Source: Micrococcales bacterium (GTDB lineage Bacteria > Actinomycetota > Actinomycetes > Actinomycetales > Microbacteriaceae). Taken from it: DNA of 64,000 nt. The position numbers were made by a program, and so were the translations under genes. Under the pieces are notes generated by a model. The model was not told the origin of the DNA. It did not search any database and was given only the letters and a program-made list of their open reading frames with translations. The first letter of the stretch is position 1. The number at the start of each line of letters is the position of its first letter. Below are positions 10,669 to 18,283 of the stretch, piece after piece. The stretch lies in assembly GCA_016212425.1 (NCBI GenBank), contig JACRGJ010000126.1, positions 1-64,000 of the forward strand, given 5' to 3'.

Positions 10669-10813
10669 CGGTGGGGTCCCCCGCGCGGTGGCGTCCAGCC
10701 GCGACGGGGTCCCTGTCGCGGTGGCGCCCCGGTCGCGGTGGCGTCCCGGGCGCGGTGGGGTCTCGGCGCGCGATGGGGTCTCGGCGCGCGGTGGCGTCCC
10801 GGGCGCGGTCGCT
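10669..10813. repeat. Degenerate 17-18 bp tandem repeat, about 8 copies
   Basis: Imperfect copies of GCGGTGGCGTCCCGGGC follow one another through 10669-10813 in the divergent dnaK-MFS gap (10490-10993). Copies differ at 2-5 positions. No reading frame with a ribosome site uses it. It resembles a decaying minisatellite; function unknown. Confidence 0.6.
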
Positions 10814-10844
10814 CCCCCGCAACGCACCCCGACGCGCCGACGCA

Positions 10845-10941
10845 GCGCCGAGCCCGATCTCGGCATCCGGCGGGGCTGGTGCGGCTCCTGCTGCACAGCA
10901 GCCGCACCCGTCACACGCGATACCGAGATCGGGCACGGCGC
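10845..10941. repeat. 97-bp element with 19-bp terminal inverted repeats and nested hairpin
   Basis: Arms at 10845-10863 and 10923-10941 are inverted copies with one mismatch. Inside, GGTGCGGC (10878-10885) pairs with 10901-10908 and TGCTG (10889-10893) with CAGCA (10896-10900). No clear target-site duplication is seen at the flanks. It could be a MITE-like remnant, or an insulating terminator between the divergent dnaK and MFS promoters. Confidence 0.5.
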
Positions 10942-10981
10942 CCCGGGCTCCGCGCGACGCCGACCCGTCGCGCGGGTGGGC

Positions 10982-10987
10982 TAGGTT
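10982..10987 (+). promoter_or_regulatory. -10 box of a leaderless MFS transcript
   Basis: TAGGTT ends 6 bases before the ATG at 10994, and no Shine-Dalgarno sequence is present. Transcription would begin at or next to the A of the start codon. Confidence 0.6.
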
Positions 10988-10993
10988 CACCCC

Positions 10994-12346
10994 ATGAGCG
11001 TCGGTGTCGCCCCTCATCCCGACCGCTCGGGCGACCGGCGGCGGGTCGCCGCGTGGGCGCTCTGGGACTGGTCGACGCAGCCGTTCAGCTCCGTCATCCT
11101 CACCTTCGTCTTCACGGCGCTCTACCTCACCACCGACGCGTTCCTGCCGGCCCGGATCGCCGCGCTGCCCCAGACGGACCCGCGGTACGTGGCGGCGATC
11201 GCCGGCCTGACGAGCGGACTCGGACTCGCGAACACGATCGCCGGGGTGGCGATCGCGCTCGTCGCCCCGGTGCTCGGGCAGCGCTCGGATCGCTCGGGCC
11301 GCCGCAAGCTGTCGCTCGCCATCACCACCTACCTGCTGGTGGCGAGCATGCTCGCCCTGTTCGCGGTGCGGCCCGAGCCGGGCTTCTTCTTCGCCCTCGG
11401 CGTCGGGCTCATCGCCCTCGGCAGCGTGTTCAGCGAGATCGCCGGGGTCAGCTACAACGCGATGCTCGTGCAGGTGTCGACGCCGGCGACGATCGGGCGG
11501 ATCAGCGGGCTGGGCTGGGGGTTCGGGTACCTCGGCGGGATCGTCGCCCTCGTGATCGTGATCGTCGCGAACTCGGCCGGATGGTTCGGCCTGCCCACGG
11601 ACGACGGCCTGCCGTTCCGGGTCGTCGCGGTGGGCTGCGCGATCTGGGCGGTGATCTTCTCGCTGCCGATCTTCCTCAGCGTGCCCGACCTACCGCCGCC
11701 TCCCGCCGACCGACCGCGCCTGGGCATCCTGGCCAGCTACGCCAAGCTCGGCCGCGACGTCGTGCGCCTCTGGCGGGAGGCTCGGACGACGTTCTGGTTC
11801 CTGCTGGCAAGCGCGGTGTTCCGCGACGGGCTCGCGGGGGTGTTCGCCTACGGCGCCGTCATCGCCTCGGCGGTGTTCGGGTTCGGGTTCATGCAGGTCG
11901 TGCTGTTCGGTGTCGCGGCGAACCTGGTGGCCGGGGTCTCGACGATCATCTCCGGCCGGCTCGACGACCGGGTCGGCCCGCGCGCGGTGATCATCGGGTC
12001 GCTCATCGGGCTGCTGGTCGCCGGCACCGCGGTGTTCGCGTTGCGCGACGCGGGGGATGCCGCGTTCTGGGTCTTCGGGCTGCTGCTGTGCGTGTTCGTC
12101 GGCCCGGCGCAGGCCGCCAGCCGCAGCTTCCTCGCCCGGATCGCCCCCGCCGGAGCCGAGGGGGAGGTCTTCGGCCTGTATGCCACCACCGGGAGAGCCG
12201 CATCCTTCCTCTCCCCCGCGCTCTGGTCGCTGCTCATCGCGCTGCTGGGGGCGACCTACTGGGGCATCCTGGGCATCCTCGTCGTGCTGGCGGCGGGACT
12301 CGTGCTCATGCTCTTCGTGCGCCTGCCACCGGAGGCGCGGCGGTGA
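10994..12346 (+). CDS. MFS transporter, UMF1 (Atg22-like) family
   Basis: A 450-residue polytopic membrane protein with about 12 helices. The opening WALWDWSTQPFSSVILTFVF is the hallmark of the UMF1 (unknown major facilitator) family, related to Atg22; substrates are not established. The cytoplasmic loop between helices 2 and 3 (QRSDRSGRRK) is the usual MFS motif. Its GTGA overlap with the following MarR-like gene implies one transcript and suggests the regulator responds to a compound the transporter moves. A TAGGTT box 6 bases before the ATG and no ribosome site point to a leaderless message. Confidence 0.85.
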   Translation: MSVGVAPHPDRSGDRRRVAAWALWDWSTQPFSSVILTFVFTALYLTTDAFLPARIAALPQTDPRYVAAIAGLTSGLGLANTIAGVAIALVAPVLGQRSDRSGRRKLSLAITTYLLVASMLALFAVRPEPGFFFALGVGLIALGSVFSEIAGVSYNAMLVQVSTPATIGRISGLGWGFGYLGGIVALVIVIVANSAGWFGLPTDDGLPFRVVAVGCAIWAVIFSLPIFLSVPDLPPPPADRPRLGILASYAKLGRDVVRLWREARTTFWFLLASAVFRDGLAGVFAYGAVIASAVFGFGFMQVVLFGVAANLVAGVSTIISGRLDDRVGPRAVIIGSLIGLLVAGTAVFALRDAGDAAFWVFGLLLCVFVGPAQAASRSFLARIAPAGAEGEVFGLYATTGRAASFLSPALWSLLIALLGATYWGILGILVVLAAGLVLMLFVRLPPEARR

Positions 12347-12759
12347 GTCACCCGGTGTCGGACTCGCCGCGCGGGCTCGTGCGCTGGATCGACACCATCG
12401 CCGAACGGCTGGAGAAGCGCACCGCGAGGGTGCTCCGGAAAGCCGGTGTCGACCGCACCGAGTGGCGCGTGATGACGATGCTCGAACGGGGACCGGCGAC
12501 CCACTTCGAGGTCGTCGCGGCGCTGCCCGTGGAGCGCGGATCGAGTGCTCCGGCGGATGCCCTGGGGTCGCTCGTGCTGCGTCAGGTCGTCGAGATCACC
12601 GGCCGGGGGTACACCCTCACCCCCTCGGGCGAGCTGCTGCACGACGAGACGCTCGCCGCGATCGCGGCGCTGCGCCGGAAGCTCGTGGTGGGCATTACGC
12701 CCGAGGACTGGGCCACGACGGTGGCGACCCTCGAGCGCATCGCGCGGAATCTGCGCTAG
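12343..12759 (+). CDS. MarR-like winged-helix regulator
   Basis: A 138-residue protein starting at the GTG that overlaps the MFS stop (GTGA); a GTG four codons later is also possible. The core ARVLRKAGVDRTEWRVMTMLERGP followed by a winged-helix pattern (EVVAALPVERGSSAPADALGSLVLRQVVEITGRGYTLTPSG) and the closing helix ATLERIARNLR fit the MarR family. Coupled translation with the transporter supports a local regulatory role, probably control of its own operon. No clear operator is recognised upstream of the MFS gene. Confidence 0.7.
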   Translation: MSHPVSDSPRGLVRWIDTIAERLEKRTARVLRKAGVDRTEWRVMTMLERGPATHFEVVAALPVERGSSAPADALGSLVLRQVVEITGRGYTLTPSGELLHDETLAAIAALRRKLVVGITPEDWATTVATLERIARNLR

Positions 12760-12779
12760 CGGCGCAGTCATCCGCCCCG

Positions 12780-12874
12780 ATTGGGCCACATGACGCGGTC
12801 GTGTGGCCCAATTGGGCCACATGACGCGGTCGTGGGGCCCAATTGGGCCACGAGATGCGGTCGGGTGGCCCGAT
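12780..12874. repeat. 31-bp tandem palindromic repeat, three units
   Basis: Units begin at 12780, 12811 and 12842. Each has arm ATTGGGCCAC, an 11-13 base centre rich in TGACGCGGTCG, and arm GTGGCCCAAT; the right arm of one unit overlaps the left arm of the next. Unit one has perfect 11-bp arms (12780-12790 and 12802-12812). It lies between convergent marR and crtEb, so bidirectional termination is plausible. A run of eleven G follows at about 12876. Confidence 0.75.
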
Positions 12875-12893
12875 TGGGGGGGGGGTGAGGGGC

Positions 12894-12983
12894 GGGTTGA
12901 GGGGCGGCCGCGGGTTGAGCGGCGGCCGCGGGTTGAGCGGCGGCCGCGGGTTGAGCGGCGGCCGCGGGTTGAGCGGCGGCCGC
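12894..12983. repeat. 18-bp tandem repeat, five copies
   Basis: GGGTTGAGCGGCGGCCGC occurs five times head to tail (12894, 12912, 12930, 12948, 12966); only the first copy has one substitution. It lies just beyond the crtEb stop. No spacer sequences separate the copies, so it is not CRISPR. The near-identity suggests recent expansion; copy number probably varies between strains. Confidence 0.9.
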
Positions 12984-12995
12984 GGGAGAGGGACG

Positions 12996-13886
12996 TCAGC
13001 GGGTGACCGCGTACGCGATCAGCAGCATCGTCGCGAGGAAGCCCACCGCGAAGTTGAGCCACAGGAAGCGGCGCCAGCCGCGGTTCGCGGATGCCGAGGC
13101 GGCATCCGTCGTCCGCAGCCACGGCGCCACGTTGAGCGCGTAGGGCAGCGGCAGCACCGCGGCGAGCGCGCCCGGCCACCCGCCGCCGAGTGGACCGGTC
13201 GCCAGCAGCAGCGCCGCGGCGGCGAGGTAGCAGCCGAACGCGACCCGCACGGTGGACCGCGCGCCGATGACCGTGGCGACGGAGGCGAGGCCGCCCTCGC
13301 GATCCGGGATCACGTCCTGCACCGCGCCGAACGCGTGAGAGGCGACGCCCCAGAGGAAGAACGCGGCGAGCACGAGCACGAGCCCGGGGGTGACCGTCGC
13401 CCCGGCGAGCGCCAGCCCGTACACGGCTGGCGAGACGAAGTGGGTCGAGGAGGTGAGCGAGTCCAGGAACGGCCGCTCCTTGAACCGCAGGCCCGGCGCG
13501 GAGTACGCCACGACCGCGAACATGCTGACCGCGAGCACGATCCAGCTGGGCCACGTGCCGAGCAGCACCAGCGCCACCACGAACGGCACGCAGCCGACCG
13601 CCGCCGCCGTGAGCGTCGCGCGGTGCAGCCGCCGGTCGAGGAGGGCGCCCTCCACGCCGCCCTTCCGCGGGTTGCGCAGGTCGGACTCGTAGTCGAAGAC
13701 ATCGTTGATGCCGTACATCGCGAGGTTGTAGGGCACCAGGAAGAACAGGATGCCGAGCGCGACCCGGGCGATCGAGCGCCCGTCGCCCGGATCGGGCACC
13801 GCGAGCAGGAAGGCCGCCGCGAAGGGGAACGCGGTGTTGACCCAGCTGAGCGGGCGGCTGGAGAGAAGGAGCGCGCGGATCACCAC
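12996..13886 (-). CDS. crtEb: Lycopene elongase, UbiA-type prenyltransferase (CrtEb)
   Basis: A 296-residue membrane prenyltransferase that adds C5 dimethylallyl units to lycopene, giving the C50 acyclic precursor flavuxanthin in the decaprenoxanthin pathway of Corynebacterium. The two Asp-rich substrate motifs are visible: NDVFDYESDLRNPRKGG (about 61-77) and DVIPDREGG (about 190-198), within eight to nine membrane helices. The start is one of two adjacent GTG codons overlapping the crtYf stop. Last gene of the carotenoid operon; the palindromic repeats downstream probably end it. C50 rather than other prenyl products is inferred from the cluster. Confidence 0.85.
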   Translation of the reverse strand: MVIRALLLSSRPLSWVNTAFPFAAAFLLAVPDPGDGRSIARVALGILFFLVPYNLAMYGINDVFDYESDLRNPRKGGVEGALLDRRLHRATLTAAAVGCVPFVVALVLLGTWPSWIVLAVSMFAVVAYSAPGLRFKERPFLDSLTSSTHFVSPAVYGLALAGATVTPGLVLVLAAFFLWGVASHAFGAVQDVIPDREGGLASVATVIGARSTVRVAFGCYLAAAALLLATGPLGGGWPGALAAVLPLPYALNVAPWLRTTDAASASANRGWRRFLWLNFAVGFLATMLLIAYAVTR

Positions 13887-14281
13887 GGGTCCCGTCGCGG
13901 CGGGCGAGGGGCGCCGTACCGGTCCCGGCCCTCCGCGTCGTAGCGCGCGTCGAGGCGGGCGCGGGTGCGGGCATCCGCCTGCCGGGAGTCGGGAAGGAGT
14001 CGCCAGAGCAGGGGGAGGAGCAGCACGGCCGCGACAGCGTAGGCGAAGTCCTCGACCGGCGCGACACCGACCCGGAGGCCCAGGATGCGGGCGGGGTCGT
14101 AGGCGACGATCCCGAGCCCGACGATCACGTTGTCGAACACGGCGGTGAGAGCGATCAGCACCAGCGCGGCGAGCCCCACCGCCCGCCAGCGCGGTCCCCG
14201 GCTCACCGCGGTCGCGACCACCGCGAGCACCACGACCGGGGCGAGGAACGCCAGATCGATCAGGAGGTAGGTCGCGCTCAC
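13880..14281 (-). CDS. crtYf: C50 carotenoid cyclase subunit CrtYf
   Basis: A 133-residue small membrane protein with three helices, one half of the heterodimeric lycopene-type cyclase that forms the epsilon rings of C50 carotenoids. The conserved acidic motif appears as VAPVEDFAYA (about 74-83). GTG start overlaps the stop of crtYe (GTGA), and its own stop overlaps crtEb, so the three are translated as a chain. The tail about 105-133 is basic and cytoplasmic. Epsilon versus beta ring type cannot be told from sequence; the subunit naming follows gene order in Corynebacterium. Confidence 0.82.
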   Translation of the reverse strand: MSATYLLIDLAFLAPVVVLAVVATAVSRGPRWRAVGLAALVLIALTAVFDNVIVGLGIVAYDPARILGLRVGVAPVEDFAYAVAAVLLLPLLWRLLPDSRQADARTRARLDARYDAEGRDRYGAPRPPRRDPW

Positions 14282-14631
14282 GCGGCGTCCTGCCGCGTCG
14301 GGCGGGCGCGCCGCCGATCCAGGGCGCCGTAGAGGTTCATCGTGAGGTAGCACAGCAGGGCGAGGAAAAACGGTTCCTCCAGCGGCACCTCCGGGGCGAG
14401 CTGGATGCCGAGGAGCAGCGTGCTCGGACCGCGGAAGAAGACCCCCGCGCCGACGCCGACCACATCCCACACCAGCAGGAACACCACACCGATGGCGAGC
14501 ACCAGGATGCCACGGCGCGCGTCGCGCCAGAGCAGCAGCTTCCAGCGCCGGTCGATGAGCACCATGCCGACCAGGCTCACGACGAGCCCGGCGAGGTACG
14601 CACCGGGCAGGTCCGCGCCCGCCGGATTCAT
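14278..14631 (-). CDS. crtYe: C50 carotenoid cyclase subunit CrtYe
   Basis: A 117-residue membrane protein with three helices, partner of CrtYf. The motif PEVPLEEPFFLALLCYLTMN (about 80-99) is typical of the CrtYc/CrtYe half of split lycopene cyclases. It starts with an ATG overlapping the crtI stop (ATGA) and ends in a GTGA overlap with crtYf. Both subunits together are required for cyclisation in Corynebacterium glutamicum (known of the family). Confidence 0.83.
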   Translation of the reverse strand: MNPAGADLPGAYLAGLVVSLVGMVLIDRRWKLLLWRDARRGILVLAIGVVFLLVWDVVGVGAGVFFRGPSTLLLGIQLAPEVPLEEPFFLALLCYLTMNLYGALDRRRARPTRQDAA

Positions 14632-16292
14632 CGCCGCACGCGGGCGGCTGCGAGCGGCTCCGGCAGCGGACCGGTCGAGGTGTCGTCGCGCATCCGCTTG
14701 ATGACGAGCTCGGCGCTGATCAGGCACATCGGCAGCCCGATGCCCGGGATCGTGGAACCGCCCGCGAAATAGAGGTTCCGCAGGCGGCTGCGGTTGCCGG
14801 AGCGGAACAGCGCGCTCTGCCGCAGCGTGTGCGCCGGCCCGAGCGCGGTGCCGCGCCACGCGCCGAGATCGGCGGTGAAGTCGCCGGGCCCGATGGTGCG
14901 GCGCACGCGGATGCGGTCGGCGAGGTCCGGGATGCCCGCCCAGCCGCTGATCTGGGCGATCACCCGGTCGGCGAGCTCCTCGATCGCCGGGTCGCCGCCG
15001 GCGTCCGTGTCGGTGCGGATGCCGCCGCGCCCGAGGGAGGGCCCGCCAGCCGGGTCGGCGGGCAGCGGCACGAGCACGAACAGGTTCTCCGCCCCGGCGG
15101 GCGCCACCGAGGGGTCCACCTCGCTCGGCTTGCAGACGTAGATCGACGGGGTCTCCGGCACCGAGGGGTCGATCCGACGACGCCGGTCGCCGAAGATCGC
15201 GTCGAAGCCCTTCTGCCAGTCCTCGGCGAAGAAGAGGCTGTGGTGTTCGAGTTGCGGCAGCGTGCCGTCGACCCCGAGCAGGATCAAGAGCGCCGAGGGC
15301 CCGGGGGTGCGCTTGGCCCAGTACTCCTCGGGGTAGGTGCGTGCCGCGGGATCCTGGATCAGCCGGGTCTCGGTGTGATGCAGGTCGGCGGTGGAGACCA
15401 CCACATCCGCCTCGATCCGCTCCCCGGGCCGCCCGTCGACGGGCTCGAGGGTCACCCCCGTCGCGGCGCCGCCGGCGTGCTCGATCCGCGCGACCCGGGC
15501 GCTCGTGCGGAGCTCGACTCCCTCCGCCGCGGCGAGATCGGCGATGGTGCGGATCAGCCGGGTGAAGCCGCCCATCGGGTAACGCACCCCGTCGACGAGG
15601 TCGAGGTGGCTCATCAGCGAGTACATGCTCGGCGCGAGGCGCGGGGCGGCGCCGAGGAACACGGCCGGGTACCCGAGCAGCTGTCGCAGCCGCCGGTCCT
15701 GCACCGTGCGGGCGATCCGGTGCTCCATCGTCTCGCTGAGCAGCCGGGCCAGCGCCGGCATCCGCCGCGCAGCGCCGCCGCGCAGGATCGGGCCGAGCTT
15801 CGCGAACGTCGTGTACAGGAAGCTGCCGAGCGCCATCCGGTAGGTGTCGCCGGCCTCGGCCAGGTAGGAGCGGATGCGCTCGCCCGCGCCCGGCTCGATC
15901 GCCTCGGCGAGCGCGAGGGTCGCCTCGGTGTCGCGCGGGACGTCCAGCGGCTCGGGGTGGCCCTCGGCCCAGATGCGGTAGCCGGGGTCGAGGGTGACGA
16001 GGTCGAGCTGCTCGGCGGTGGTGGTGCCGAGGAGCCGGTAGAAGTGCTCGAACACCTCCGGCATCAGGTACCAGGAGGGCCCGGTGTCGAAGCGGAAGCC
16101 GTCCCGCTCCCAGGAGCCGGCCCGGCCGCCGAGCTCGTCGCGCGCCTCGAGGAGCGTGGTGCGGTAGCCCTCGCGGGCCAGCAGCGCCGCGGTCGCGAGC
16201 CCGGCGATGCCGCCGCCGATCACGACGGCGGTGCGGTCGGCGGCGGGGTCGTCGGCGGCGGCGCGGTCAGCGCCAGGGCCGGCGCCGCTCAC
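14628..16292 (-). CDS. crtI: Phytoene desaturase CrtI
   Basis: A 554-residue FAD-dependent oxidoreductase that introduces four double bases' worth of unsaturation into phytoene to give lycopene. The dinucleotide-binding motif VVIGGGIAGLATAALLA lies near residue 21, followed by ELGGRAGSWERDGFRFDTGP; the C-terminal family signature is NLYFAGGSTIPGIGLPMCL. The GTG start overlaps the crtB stop (GTGA), preceded by about 20 Ala/Asp-rich residues before the Rossmann fold, so a slightly later start is possible. Length is normal for bacterial CrtI. Confidence 0.92.
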   Translation of the reverse strand: MSGAGPGADRAAADDPAADRTAVVIGGGIAGLATAALLAREGYRTTLLEARDELGGRAGSWERDGFRFDTGPSWYLMPEVFEHFYRLLGTTTAEQLDLVTLDPGYRIWAEGHPEPLDVPRDTEATLALAEAIEPGAGERIRSYLAEAGDTYRMALGSFLYTTFAKLGPILRGGAARRMPALARLLSETMEHRIARTVQDRRLRQLLGYPAVFLGAAPRLAPSMYSLMSHLDLVDGVRYPMGGFTRLIRTIADLAAAEGVELRTSARVARIEHAGGAATGVTLEPVDGRPGERIEADVVVSTADLHHTETRLIQDPAARTYPEEYWAKRTPGPSALLILLGVDGTLPQLEHHSLFFAEDWQKGFDAIFGDRRRRIDPSVPETPSIYVCKPSEVDPSVAPAGAENLFVLVPLPADPAGGPSLGRGGIRTDTDAGGDPAIEELADRVIAQISGWAGIPDLADRIRVRRTIGPGDFTADLGAWRGTALGPAHTLRQSALFRSGNRSRLRNLYFAGGSTIPGIGLPMCLISAELVIKRMRDDTSTGPLPEPLAAARVRR

Positions 16293-17176
16293 GCGAGCCG
16301 CCCCGCGGCGGCGAGCAGCCCGAGCCGCAGCTTCACCGGATCGGGCACGCGCACGCGGCGCTGGAGCAGCTCGGTGGCGGGCGCGGCCCGGAGCCGCCGG
16401 TTCAGCTCGGCGAACAGGGCGTGGGCGAGGGCGACGGCGCGACGGCTGGAGCTCGGCAGCATCGGGATCACCGCGGCGGCGGCCGCGAGATCCGCGTCGA
16501 TGTCGTCGACGAGCCGCAGCTTGTCGGCCTCGGTGAGGCGGGTCACATCGATCCCGGGGAAGTAGCTGCGACCGAGCTCCTGCACATCGGCGCGGAGGTC
16601 GCGGAGGAAGTTGACCTTCTGGAATGCCGCCCCCAGCGCTCGGGCGCCCGGGGACATCCGCTCGTACGCCGCCTCGGCATCCGGCAGCTCCTGCACGAAT
16701 GCGCGCAGGCACATGAGCCCCACCACCTCGGCCGAGCCGTGGACGTACTCGGCGAAGCCGGCCGGGTCGTAGGAGCTGCGGTCGACGTCGGTGCGCATCG
16801 AGCGGAAGAACGGTGCGGTCAGCTCGGTGCCGATGCCCACCTCCCGTGCGGTGCACGCGAAGGCGTGCACGACCAGGTCGGCGCTGTAGCCGCGCCGCGT
16901 CGCGGCCTCCGCTTCCGCCTCGTAGCCGTCGAGCACCGCGCGCGCCGCATCCGGATCCAACCCCGCCTCCGCGGCGGCGCCGTCGACGATCTCATCGGCG
17001 ACCCGCACCAGCGCGTACACGTTCTCGACGTGCTGGCGCACCCCGGGTCCGAGCAGCCGCGACGCGGCGCCGAACGAGGTGGAGTAGCGGCGGATGACCC
17101 CGGATGCGGTGGCGTCGGCGACACCCGAGTACAGCGGTAGACGCGCGACGGGCGATCCGGCCCCGGAGGCCGGCAT
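16289..17176 (-). CDS. crtB: Phytoene synthase CrtB
   Basis: A 295-residue squalene/phytoene synthase that condenses two geranylgeranyl diphosphates to phytoene. The first Asp-rich motif is VRVADEIVDG (about 58-67) and the second is NFLRDLRADVQELGRSYFP (about 186-204). The ATG overlaps the stop of the GGPP synthase gene (TGATG) and its stop overlaps crtI (GTGA), placing synthase, condensation and desaturation in direct succession. Confidence 0.93.
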   Translation of the reverse strand: MPASGAGSPVARLPLYSGVADATASGVIRRYSTSFGAASRLLGPGVRQHVENVYALVRVADEIVDGAAAEAGLDPDAARAVLDGYEAEAEAATRRGYSADLVVHAFACTAREVGIGTELTAPFFRSMRTDVDRSSYDPAGFAEYVHGSAEVVGLMCLRAFVQELPDAEAAYERMSPGARALGAAFQKVNFLRDLRADVQELGRSYFPGIDVTRLTEADKLRLVDDIDADLAAAAAVIPMLPSSSRRAVALAHALFAELNRRLRAAPATELLQRRVRVPDPVKLRLGLLAAAGRLA

Positions 17177-18264
17177 CAGCGCACTCGGCCGAGGACGGCG
17201 TCGGCCAGGGGATGCAGCTCCGTGCGGAGGCCGGCCGGCACGTGCGGCTCGACGAGGCGCGCGAGCGCGCGGTTCGCGTAGTACCGCGCGAGACCCTCCG
17301 CGAACCCCTTCGCGCCGCACGCGACCAGGGCCCGGCGCACGAGTTCCGCCTCGGCATCCGAGAGGTCCGCCTTGCCGACGAGATGCCGCACCGGATCGAA
17401 GACCTCCGACGTGGTGGCGTACGAGACGAGCACGGTGCGCTTGCCCTCGCGCAGGTCGCCGACGGTGGTCTTGCCCGTCTCGGACTCGTGCCCGAAGACC
17501 CCGAGGAGGTCGTCGACGATCTGGTAGGCGATGCCGATCTCGCGCCCGAAGTCGCCGAGGGTCGTGATGGTCTCCTCCGGGGCGCCGGCCAGGATGCCGC
17601 CCGCCTGCAAGGGCCCCTCGAAGCTGTAGACCGCGGTTTTCAGGCGCTCCATGGAGAGGATGTCGTCCACCCGCGGCATCTCGACCGCGGCGGCGAAGTC
17701 GACGTCGATCAGCTCGCCCGCCGCGCTCGCGAACAGCGCCTCGTCCATCACCTCGAGGAGGCGGCTGCGAACGTGATCGGCAGCGCCGGAACGCTCGATC
17801 ATCCGGTAGGCGCCCGTGAGCGCGAGATCGCCCGCGATCACCGCGGCGCTGATGCCGCGGTGCTCCGCGTCCGCCTCGCTCGCCCCGGCCGCGAGCGCGC
17901 GGTCGCGGTAGGCGCCGGCGAGGTTGGGGCCGCCGCGGCGTATGAAATCCCGGTCGATGACGTCGTCGTGCACGATGAGCGCGGTGTGCAGCAGCTCGAA
18001 CGCGGCGCCCACGCTCGCCGCGGCGTCGCGATCGGTGCCGCCGAGTGCGGCGTAGGCGGAGAGCACCATCAGCGGACGGAAGCGCTTGCCGCCCTCGGTG
18101 GAGGCCCGCAGCTCGTCCCACAGCGCCACGTACTCGGGCCCCAGCAACTCCGCGCGCCGGCGGGCGAGATCGAACCAGCGGGCCAGCACGATATCGACGT
18201 CGGCCTGCCGCTCGCGGGCGGCGGCGGGAGAGCCGACGACGTCGGACAACCCTCGTGCCTCCAT
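17176..18264 (-). CDS. crtE: Geranylgeranyl diphosphate synthase
   Basis: A 362-residue trans-isoprenyl diphosphate synthase (CrtE/IdsA) supplying GGPP for carotenoids. The first Asp-rich motif DDVID (about 99-103) and the second DDLLG (about 248-252) are present, with the chain-length region just before the first (FELLHTALIVH). It is the first gene of the carotenoid operon. TAGTCT (18276-18271) ends 6 bases before the ATG and no ribosome site exists, so the transcript is probably leaderless. C20 product length is inferred from the cluster. Confidence 0.9.
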   Translation of the reverse strand: MEARGLSDVVGSPAAARERQADVDIVLARWFDLARRRAELLGPEYVALWDELRASTEGGKRFRPLMVLSAYAALGGTDRDAAASVGAAFELLHTALIVHDDVIDRDFIRRGGPNLAGAYRDRALAAGASEADAEHRGISAAVIAGDLALTGAYRMIERSGAADHVRSRLLEVMDEALFASAAGELIDVDFAAAVEMPRVDDILSMERLKTAVYSFEGPLQAGGILAGAPEETITTLGDFGREIGIAYQIVDDLLGVFGHESETGKTTVGDLREGKRTVLVSYATTSEVFDPVRHLVGKADLSDAEAELVRRALVACGAKGFAEGLARYYANRALARLVEPHVPAGLRTELHPLADAVLGRVR

Positions 18265-18283
18265 TCCGGCAGACTATCTTTTC
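18265..18283. promoter_or_regulatory. 19-bp divergent leaderless promoters of crtE and idi
   Basis: On the minus strand TAGTCT (18276-18271) lies 6 bases before the crtE ATG; on the plus strand GACTAT (18272-18277) lies 6 bases before the idi GTG. The two -10 boxes share bases 18272-18276, so polymerases could not occupy both at once, and each -35 must lie inside the opposite coding region. Confidence 0.55.

Noticed and set aside
12894-12983. Tandem repeat considered as a CRISPR array
   Set aside because: Copies abut without spacers and no cas gene is present.
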